A program made the translations under genes and the position numbers. Of a DNA stretch of 64,000 nt, positions 58,701 to 64,000 are shown one piece after another. The notes under the pieces are model-generated. The model ran no database searches, was not told where the DNA came from, and was given only the letters and a program-made list of their open reading frames with translations. The stretch is from assembly GCA_041605955.1 (NCBI GenBank), contig JBFIXI010000013.1, forward strand, positions 1 through 64,000, read 5' to 3'. This stretch comes from JAHEJX01 sp041605955 (lineage in GTDB: Bacteria; Actinomycetota; Acidimicrobiia; Spongiisociales; UBA5794). Within the stretch, counting starts at the first letter, position 1. Each line of letters starts with the position of its first letter.

Positions 58701-59953
58701 CCACCTACGAGTTCGCAGAGGCCACGCCAGAGGACCTGCGCCATCTCTATGCGGGGGACGCCGCTCCACCCATGCGCATCAGCGTGCCGACGTCCGGAGT
58801 GTTCGCGGAGGCGGTGCTAGGGCAATGCAACAGTTGCGAGGTGATCGACGACACCCGCTTCTGGCGGTTCGAGGAAGAGCCGATTCCCGACCGACCCCCT
58901 TCGATCGAGGCCCTATCGACCGCGAGCCGTCGCACGACGCCGCCGTCGTTGACGCCCGATGCGTTTCCCGAGCCGATCGTGCAGTTGCAGGAAGTGCCGA
59001 CCGCACCGGATCCGACCGGTCTGGCTGCGGCCGCGGCTGCTCTAGGCACGAACAACATCTTCCGGGACCTGACCGGTCTGGCGTTGAATCAAGAGAACGC
59101 CGCGGCCGCTTTTGCGTCGTCGGTCAAGGCGGCCCAGGGATTTGCATCCCAGGCGGGCGCGCTCGCCCAGCAGAGGTTCCTCAATCGGGAGCTGGACCGC
59201 AGCCTCGCGAACATCAAGGAAGCCCGGGACAAGCAGCTGATCAGCGAGGACGCGGCCCGCAACCTCACCGAGAGCGCCATCCGGGGCGCGATCGGGGAGA
59301 AGCGGCCTACGGAGAAGAGCGCAGTCGAAGCTGCCGCAGTCAAACGAGCCATCGAGAGGCTGCCCAAAGCAACGAAGGGCGTCCTAAGAGTCACTCGCCC
59401 CGAGGGGTCGGTCGAACTGAAGACCGGTGAGGCAGCCGGACGGCAGCGGATCGACGTCAAGGTAGATCCCGAAGTGCAGCCGGTGCAGCAGCGATCGAAT
59501 CTCACCTGCTGGGCCACGGGCGCAGTGATGATGGAGTCGTGGCGCACCCAGACGTCAATATCCGAAGAGACCCTCCTCGACTCGCTCGGGGGCGAGTGGA
59601 GAGGCAAGTTCGACCGCAACGAGGGGCTGACGGTCGCCGAACTCCGAGCGTTCCTGGCGGCTTTGTCGCTGACCGAGGAGGGTGCACAGAGCTACACGCC
59701 TGATGGGCTCGCCCGCCTGATTGCCGAACACGGTCCCGGATTCGAGGTGGCGGACGATGCCATCGAGAACAACCTGCTCGTGCACGTGCGCATCATCACT
59801 GGTGTGGCCGGCGACGGAACCCCGGGCGGAACCGAGGTGACGCTCGTCGATACCGCCAGCGGGCGATCGGAGACCCAATCCTTCACGGAGTTCGACCGCC
59901 GCCACAGCAGCGCAGACGCGGCCGGCTTCGGCGTCGGGATCCTTCACTACTAA
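55721..59953 (+). CDS. Giant protein 2: paralogous core with C-terminal papain-like peptidase
   Basis: 1410 residues from ATG 55721, behind GGAGG. Residues about 449-1047 align with giant protein 1: IDWDEIPDPYQATTIAHGHL, VWRADGYSLGDLLYSLPLAP, a glycine-rich hydrophobic segment near 557-577, EVVANYNHCHAMTVEYFEVL, GGRSVASVVENRIIGVVGNS and CNSCEVIDDTRFWRF. The N-terminal beta-rich part and an Ala-rich helical stretch (about 1090-1200) are also shared. The final 160 residues are a papain-like cysteine peptidase: RSNLTCWATGAVMMESW with Cys1263, VHVRIITGV with His1355, and TLVDTASG with Asp1377, the order of C39/AvrRpt2-type enzymes. No signal peptide is seen. Confidence 0.75.
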   Translation: MTVIRGTLTGATPLDGYGVTAFFDERVALDGEDEFVASRREATLERDGSFFVELPDAEGRQGLIELTAFGPDGLAAGATTVPEEGPFDGVVIEVRAVETTEVVTSPEITLGEQVKFTGRVIDPSGRGAPAGLLVVIWARKSGSEEPSPLSVTTTSAGGYFSAPWPSDVIAEPFAVVSGSDPIPIAVVEDRLPLRIVLVLDEFPEPAATDDDCACDDAPPRAPDAVDVAENPEAFAADAERCVDFTVPNRAVEEVTYQAVVRTTQPQLKAATPPRRPSIPGALIDRLVALAQLRPVIADSAGRSVSVEAIGRTEVPDVMIGRNEFASATPQPAPELSLERLIGDEGIAGEAVRVARRLIPGVDLDGSWRTPAIPLEARAIRVLDERVADGQPLRLETSVLAELAKESGELTATRLIEAEQTSVVRRFRSAVGLLAKPSSGRYVLDSDHQIDWDEIPDPYQATTIAHGHLLTLKQVWRADGYSLGDLLYSLPLAPGQQKLISVLDWNRQEVASRRAERVAAEELEAELAHDRDVSDVIRTTLTERMNASSHADVEAVGGGIGGFIGPFVFGAAGGVSSAGSTASQTSARSVTGMSLNRLRDRTLQAASAVRNQRATVVQTARQGESVRAMTEVVANYNHCHAMTVEYFEVLRHFQVSQELAAVQECLFVPFSISPFTTDKALRWRLPLGRRLRQRRLRWAFDALERVRTDWEDADYPLGRYADEPLVHLDGEFWIRVTLPRPADDDDDNFVLANWQPYEDHLWDDAEAIWERYLGVALPEDRDAIWDARIAPGVAQRLLEELDLDLVRAGGLSTSVGVDATLVSRFAQNRRLLVSLRTETPLPVVLRSSIERVRLSLDVSNLPPGAEMVVDSGTMRYRTDHLTYHLFLNRRVLNDLTLGDDVEIATPLSLYEKRNPRERDRRYAERLLDHLNEHVEYYHRAIWLTMDPNRRYLLLDGFIAPDAGGRSVASVVENRIIGVVGNSLVMPVAPGQQLDTTYEFAEATPEDLRHLYAGDAAPPMRISVPTSGVFAEAVLGQCNSCEVIDDTRFWRFEEEPIPDRPPSIEALSTASRRTTPPSLTPDAFPEPIVQLQEVPTAPDPTGLAAAAAALGTNNIFRDLTGLALNQENAAAAFASSVKAAQGFASQAGALAQQRFLNRELDRSLANIKEARDKQLISEDAARNLTESAIRGAIGEKRPTEKSAVEAAAVKRAIERLPKATKGVLRVTRPEGSVELKTGEAAGRQRIDVKVDPEVQPVQQRSNLTCWATGAVMMESWRTQTSISEETLLDSLGGEWRGKFDRNEGLTVAELRAFLAALSLTEEGAQSYTPDGLARLIAEHGPGFEVADDAIENNLLVHVRIITGVAGDGTPGGTEVTLVDTASGRSETQSFTEFDRRHSSADAAGFGVGILHY

Positions 59954-60019
59954 GCGGACAGATGGGCGGTCGAATAGCCTTCGACCGCCACGGATGCCTT
60001 TGGCCCGGCCGTAGTTTGT

Positions 60020-60142
60020 ATTTCATCTGCCCGGCTGCAGTTGCATTTCATGCAACTGCGTACGCGATTTCATCCCGCGATTTCATCCTGCTTGTCCAGC
60101 TGCAGTTGCATTTCATGCAACTGCGAACGGGATTTCATCCCG
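60020..60142. repeat. Cluster of palindromes centred on ATTTCAT, with a 47-bp direct repeat
   Basis: ATTTCAT occurs six times in 119 bases (60020, 60045, 60067, 60080, 60110, 60132). GCAGTTGCA-TTTCA-TGCAACTGC is a perfect hairpin at 60037-60059 and again at 60102-60124. CGGGAT-TTC-ATCCCG (60128-60142) is another. The segment 60034-60080 is repeated at 60099-60145 with two mismatches. It lies between the stop of giant protein 2 and trpB and contains the trpB stop. It may act as a two-way terminator. Confidence 0.8.
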
Positions 60143-61493
60143 CGACTACAGGCACCCGTTCCATTGCGGCCGCCACTTTCTCCTCCGGGTAGTCGTAGTC
60201 GACGAGCTCACCGGCGAGATAGGTCTCGTAAGACCGTAGGTCGAAGTGGCCGTGGCCGCAGAGTGCGGTCAGGATCACCTTCTCCTCGCCGGACTCCTTG
60301 CACCGGTTCGCCTCGCGGATGGCGGCGGCGATGGCGTGGGTTGGCTCGGGAGCGGGCAGGATGCCTTCGGTCCGGGCAAACTGGACGCCGCCCTCGAAGC
60401 ACTCTTTCTGGTGAATTGCCTCGGCTTCGACGAGACCGAGCTCGTAGAGGTGGGACACCAAAGGGGACATACCGTGGTATCGCAAGCCTCCAGCGTGGAT
60501 CGGGTCGGGCACGAAGTCGTGCCCCAGCGTGTGCATCTTCACCAGCGGCGTCATGCCGGCAGTGTCGCCGAAGTCGTACCGGTACTCGCCCTTGGTCAGC
60601 GAGGGACAAGCGGCCGGCTCGACGCACCGGATCGTCGGGCTCATCTTGCCCGCCAGCTTCTCGCGGATGAAGGGGAAGGACAGCCCGGCGAAGTTGGAGC
60701 CGCCCCCGGTGCAGCCCACCAGCACGTCGGGCGTGTCGTCGACCTTGCCGAGCTGGATGAGGACCTCTTCGCCGATGATGGTCTGGTGTAGGAGCACATG
60801 GTTGAGGACGCTCCCCAAGGCGTACTTGGCTTCGGGATCTTGGGCGGCAACTTCCACGGCTTCGCTGATGGCGATGCCCAGGCTCCCGGGGCTGGCGGGG
60901 TCGGCCTCCAGGATGGCGCGGCCGGCCGCCGTGAGGTTGGAGGGGCTGGAGTGCACGGTGGCTCCCCAGGTTTCCATCATGATCTTGCGGTACGGCTTCA
61001 GGTCGTATGAGGCGCTCACTTGCCACACTTCGCAGGCCAGGCCGAACAACGCGCTCGCAAACGCCAGCGCCGAGCCCCATTGGCCGGCTCCCGTCTCGGT
61101 GGTCAGCTTCTTGACGCCCTCTTGAGCGTTATAGAACGCCTGCGCAACGGCGGTGTTTGGCTTGTGGCTGCCTGCCGGGCTGACTCCCTCGTACTTGTAG
61201 TAGATCCGCGCCGGCGTATCGAGCGCCTTCTCGAGGCGGTGAGCCCGATACAGGGGTGTGGGTCGCCACAGCTTGTAGACATCGAGCACCTCGCCCGGGA
61301 TGTCGATGTAGCTGTCACCGCTGACCTCCTGCATGATCAGCGCCATTGGGAACAGCGGAGCCAGATCATCCGGGCCGACGGGCTCGAGAGTTCCCGGATG
61401 CAGCACGGGAGGCGGCGGCTCCGGCAGATCCGGAATGATGTTGTACCACTGAGTCGGCATCTCCGACTCGTCGAGCATGATCTTGGTCTGCAT
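60135..61493 (-). CDS. trpB2: TrpB2-type tryptophan synthase beta subunit
   Basis: 452 residues from ATG 61493, with AAGGAG upstream. QWYNIIPDLPEPPPPVLHPG is the long N-terminus of TrpB2. LWRPTPLYRAHRLEKAL, YYKYEGVSPAGSHKPNTAVA (PLP lysine in S-H-K-P-N), TTETGAGQWGSALAFASALF and VLVGCTGGGSNFAGLSFPFI (phosphate-binding glycines) follow. It condenses indole or a related acceptor with serine. No trpA is nearby, as usual for TrpB2. The stop codon is inside the palindrome cluster. Confidence 0.93.
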   Translation of the reverse strand: MQTKIMLDESEMPTQWYNIIPDLPEPPPPVLHPGTLEPVGPDDLAPLFPMALIMQEVSGDSYIDIPGEVLDVYKLWRPTPLYRAHRLEKALDTPARIYYKYEGVSPAGSHKPNTAVAQAFYNAQEGVKKLTTETGAGQWGSALAFASALFGLACEVWQVSASYDLKPYRKIMMETWGATVHSSPSNLTAAGRAILEADPASPGSLGIAISEAVEVAAQDPEAKYALGSVLNHVLLHQTIIGEEVLIQLGKVDDTPDVLVGCTGGGSNFAGLSFPFIREKLAGKMSPTIRCVEPAACPSLTKGEYRYDFGDTAGMTPLVKMHTLGHDFVPDPIHAGGLRYHGMSPLVSHLYELGLVEAEAIHQKECFEGGVQFARTEGILPAPEPTHAIAAAIREANRCKESGEEKVILTALCGHGHFDLRSYETYLAGELVDYDYPEEKVAAAMERVPVVAG

Positions 61494-61569
61494 GTGGGAA
61501 GCTCCTTGGTTCGACGAGGAGGCAAAGGTAGCAACTATCGTTTCCGGACCTCCAGGAAAGGCAAGGGAA

Positions 61570-63123
61570 TTGACTGAGGCGTGGGATGCCCCACTGACGC
61601 CGACGACCTTCCTCGACCGCTCGGCGCTGGTGTTCGCCGATCGCACTGCGGTGATCGATGGTGAGCGCCGTTTCACCTACCGCCAATTTCACGAGCGCTG
61701 CGAGCGTCTCGCCGGCGCGCTTATCGAGCGGGGAGTCGATCCCGGCGACCGCGTTGCCGTGCTGGCTCCGAACAACCGCATCCCACTGGAGGCCCACAAC
61801 GGGGTGCCCAAGGCCGGAGCGGTGCTGGTGGCGATGAACTACCGGTTGGCCCCTGCGGAGTTGGCCTACATCGTGAATCACTCGGGCGCCAGGACCTTGA
61901 TCTTCGACCACATGTTTGCGGAGTTAGCCGAAGCGCTGCTGGATCTCGTCGAACACGACGTCGAAGCCATCGAGGCCAGCGGTCCCAACGACGAGTACGA
62001 GGCGATGCTCGCCGCCGCTCAACCGCTGTCGATCTCGGTGACCGACGAGCGGTCCCTGTTGGCGCTCAACTACACGAGCGGTACCACCGGCCAACCCAAG
62101 GGTGTCATGTATCGCCATCGCGGCGCCTACCTCACCGCGTTGGCGGGCGCCTATCACTCGAAGCTTGACTCGTCGTCGGTGTTCCTGTGGACGCTCCCGA
62201 TGTTCCACTGCAACGGCTGGTGCTACACCTGGGGGGTGACGGCGGCCGGGGCCACGCACCTCTGCCTGCCCCACGTCGACGCCGCCGAGATCTGGCGGTT
62301 GATCCGCCAGGAAGGGGTGACCCACTTCAACGGTGCCCCGACGGTCTTGACGATGGTCGCCTACGACCCCGCCGCCGACGAAGGGCCGTCGCCGCGGCCC
62401 ATCGAGATCGCTACCGGCGGGGCGCCACCGTCGCCGGCGATCCTGGAGCGGATGGACGAGATCAACATGAACGTGACGCACCTCTACGGGCTCACCGAGA
62501 CGTATGGACCGGCAACGATCTGCGAATGGCAGCCGGAGTGGGACGCATTACCGGTGGAGGAGCAGGCGAAGATCAAGGCGCGGCAAGGCGTGGGCTGGGT
62601 GACCTCGTTGCGCGCCCGCGTGGTCAAGCCAAGCGGGGGCGACGTCGCCGCCAACGGGCACGAGATGGGGGAGATCGCATTGCGCGGCAATGGGTTGATG
62701 GCCGGGTACTACAAGGATCCCGAAGCTACCGCCAAAGCGGTTCCGGACGGGTGGTTCCGCACGGGTGACTTGGCAGTGATGCACCCCGACGGTTATGTCG
62801 AGATCCGCGACCGGTCGAAGGACATCATCATCTCGGGTGGCGAGAACATCGCATCGATCGAAGTGGAACAGGCGGTGGCCAGCCACCCGGCTGTCCTCGA
62901 AGTGGCGGTCATCGCCCATCCCGACGAGAAGTGGGGCGAGATCCCGGTGGCATACGTGGGCCTGAAGCCGGACGCCGCGGCGACCGAAGCCGAGATCATC
63001 CAACACGTCCGGGACCGTATCGCCCACTACAAGGCGCCCAAAGCGGTGGTCTTCGGCGAGCTGCCCAAGACGTCGACCGGCAAAGTGCAGAAGTACGTCT
63101 TGCGAGCGGCGGTGCGGGGTTAG
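61570..63123 (+). CDS. Acyl-CoA synthetase (AMP-forming), medium/long-chain type
   Basis: About 517 residues. TTG 61570 is preferred because the sequence resembles family starts (TEAWDAPLTPTTFLDRSALV); an upstream frame to 61477 would run into the divergent trpB start. Motifs: LLALNYTSGTTGQPKGVMYRH, THLYGLTETYGPATICEWQP, GWFRTGDLAVMHPDGYVEIRDRSKDIIISGGENIASIEVE (abridged here to its key blocks) and LPKTSTGKVQKYVLR with the catalytic lysine. The W-Q-P-E-W wording after the A5 motif marks the AMP-ligase group with acyl-CoA synthetases such as AlkK. Substrate unknown. Confidence 0.88.
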   Translation: MTEAWDAPLTPTTFLDRSALVFADRTAVIDGERRFTYRQFHERCERLAGALIERGVDPGDRVAVLAPNNRIPLEAHNGVPKAGAVLVAMNYRLAPAELAYIVNHSGARTLIFDHMFAELAEALLDLVEHDVEAIEASGPNDEYEAMLAAAQPLSISVTDERSLLALNYTSGTTGQPKGVMYRHRGAYLTALAGAYHSKLDSSSVFLWTLPMFHCNGWCYTWGVTAAGATHLCLPHVDAAEIWRLIRQEGVTHFNGAPTVLTMVAYDPAADEGPSPRPIEIATGGAPPSPAILERMDEINMNVTHLYGLTETYGPATICEWQPEWDALPVEEQAKIKARQGVGWVTSLRARVVKPSGGDVAANGHEMGEIALRGNGLMAGYYKDPEATAKAVPDGWFRTGDLAVMHPDGYVEIRDRSKDIIISGGENIASIEVEQAVASHPAVLEVAVIAHPDEKWGEIPVAYVGLKPDAAATEAEIIQHVRDRIAHYKAPKAVVFGELPKTSTGKVQKYVLRAAVRG

Positions 63124-64000
63124 GGCACCACCCAGCTGTGGACGTCGCAAGTCTGCGGCGGAAAGAGAATCTTCATCAACTCCTCCTGATCGCCGAGGTT
63201 GACATCCGGGTTCAGCTCGGCCAGACCGGCGGCTCCGAGCGGTCCCAGGATCAGCGCCACGATCCGATCGGGAGCTACTCCCGATCCGCCGACACTGATC
63301 GGGGCTTGCTCCGGGCCGCCTCTCCGCATGGGTCCGACTCGGCTTGGTTCGTAGTCAAACCGGATCGACGAGCCGTAGAGGGAGATGAGCGCTTCACCGG
63401 AGCCGGCGAAGTCGGCCAGGCGCTTGCCCAACTCCGGCCGCAACGCCTCGAGGAGGGCGACGGGGTCGGCGACTCGCAGGTAGTAGGCGTCGCCGGATTT
63501 GGTCCATGGCGCCAGCGCTTCCATGTGGGCTCGCGCCTGGGGGCGGCCCATCACCGTGAGATCGAAGGCGCCGGCCTCGCTGGCCTCGCTGGCCAAGGCG
63601 GCTACGGCGTCGCGGGAACGGGCCACGACGTCGAACAGATAGCGGTCATCCTCGTAGGGATAGATGCGTCCGTAGGCGACCTCCCGAGGGCCCGTGGCCT
63701 GGACCACCCGATATACCGGGGAGCGCCGATACAGATCCCACATCGCGTCGGCTGCCGTGAGCGCGACGTCGGCCTGGGCGGCGAACGAGCGCTGGGCGCC
63801 GGCGATCGTCGCACTGTCTCCAGCATCGGCCGCGCGCACCGACCAGCCGCTGGGCATCGCCGGAGCCTCCCCCTGGGCGAAGAGGTGCATGCCCTCGACC
63901 GGGATGGCGTATTCGTAGCCGAAGCGGCGATAGAAGTAGGTGATGCCGACCATCCACTGCACCATTTCGCCTCGGCTGGAAGCGGTGCGGTGAATCTCGT
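63120..64000 (-). CDS. GNAT acetyltransferase with SCP2-like domain (Eis-like), cut by the right edge
   Basis: The frame is open to the right edge, so the N-terminus is missing. The visible part starts within the GNAT domain (MVGITYFYRRFGYEYAIP) and contains a second acetyltransferase-like lobe and a C-terminal sterol-carrier-protein-like domain (ALRPELGKRLADFAGSGEAL, then ISVGGSGVAPDRIVALILGP). This three-part build is that of Eis-type N-acetyltransferases, some of which modify aminoglycosides. The C-terminus ends HSWVVP. Overlaps the acyl-CoA ligase stop by four bases. Substrate unknown. Confidence 0.78.
   Translation of the reverse strand, partial: EIHRTASSRGEMVQWMVGITYFYRRFGYEYAIPVEGMHLFAQGEAPAMPSGWSVRAADAGDSATIAGAQRSFAAQADVALTAADAMWDLYRRSPVYRVVQATGPREVAYGRIYPYEDDRYLFDVVARSRDAVAALASEASEAGAFDLTVMGRPQARAHMEALAPWTKSGDAYYLRVADPVALLEALRPELGKRLADFAGSGEALISLYGSSIRFDYEPSRVGPMRRGGPEQAPISVGGSGVAPDRIVALILGPLGAAGLAELNPDVNLGDQEELMKILFPPQTCDVHSWVVP

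Noticed and set aside
48927..59953. Contractile injection system or phage tail cluster
   Set aside because: No sheath, tube, baseplate, AAA+ or tape-measure gene is found around the giants.
60020..60145. CRISPR array
   Set aside because: Repeats are palindromes of unequal length with no regular spacers, only two full units, and no cas genes in the window.

Overview
The window is high-GC bacterial chromosome from an actinobacterium, probably outside the well-studied genera; an Acidimicrobiia-like lineage is my inference. The signs are a paired UvrD-type helicase-nuclease operon like mycobacterial AdnAB, an InhA-type enoyl reductase, and a run from coaD to ftsY whose order (SepIVA-like coiled coil, DUF177, rnc, mutM, smc) matches the mycobacterial neighbourhood. 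At least fourteen start codons have a TANNNT hexamer 6-9 nt upstream, the layout of leaderless actinobacterial mRNAs.

Left part (1-18,600): a cation/proton antiporter fragment, a FlgM-like small protein, a small membrane exporter, dtd, the adnAB-like pair, a DUF488 protein, glutamate dehydrogenase and a separate RecB-type nuclease. Then come two unannotated, highly structured RNA loci (about 11,076-11,340 and 13,337-13,628). They share a TTGAC-N18-TACANT promoter and a matching terminal hairpin, and they bracket a DUF4032 kinase-like gene and a lipoprotein gene. A PH/SHOCT membrane protein, an RNA uracil methyltransferase, an acyl-CoA ligase, a metallo-beta-lactamase-fold protein and a poly-gamma-glutamate hydrolase-like protein follow.

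Middle (18,600-48,840): mostly core genes. fabI, a histidine kinase and ddl precede the long colinear run rpmB-CSD-RAM-recG-rsmD-coaD-sepIVA-like-yceD-rpmF-plsX-rnc-mutM, then an ACC-synthase-like aminotransferase on the other strand, smc-ftsY-cdd, a third candidate structured RNA ending in a 16-bp perfect terminator hairpin, etfBA, nucleoside salvage (PNP, deoA, upp), an alkyltransferase-like protein, an epimerase, a NodI/DrrA-type ABC exporter, ffh, and rpsP-khpA-rimM. The usual trmD and rplS do not follow rimM.

Right part (48,840-64,000): an accessory cassette. It holds a SARP/BTAD regulator, a 68-aa protein and two giant paralogues (1738 and 1410 aa) separated by a 96-aa protein. The giants share a core of about 600 residues of no recognised family but end in different hydrolases: an alpha/beta hydrolase in one, a papain-like cysteine peptidase in the other. 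This is the best candidate for an undescribed system. A palindromic repeat cluster separates it from a TrpB2-type tryptophan synthase, a second acyl-CoA ligase and a GNAT/SCP2 acetyltransferase that runs off the right edge. I see no tRNA, rRNA, insertion sequence or CRISPR array.
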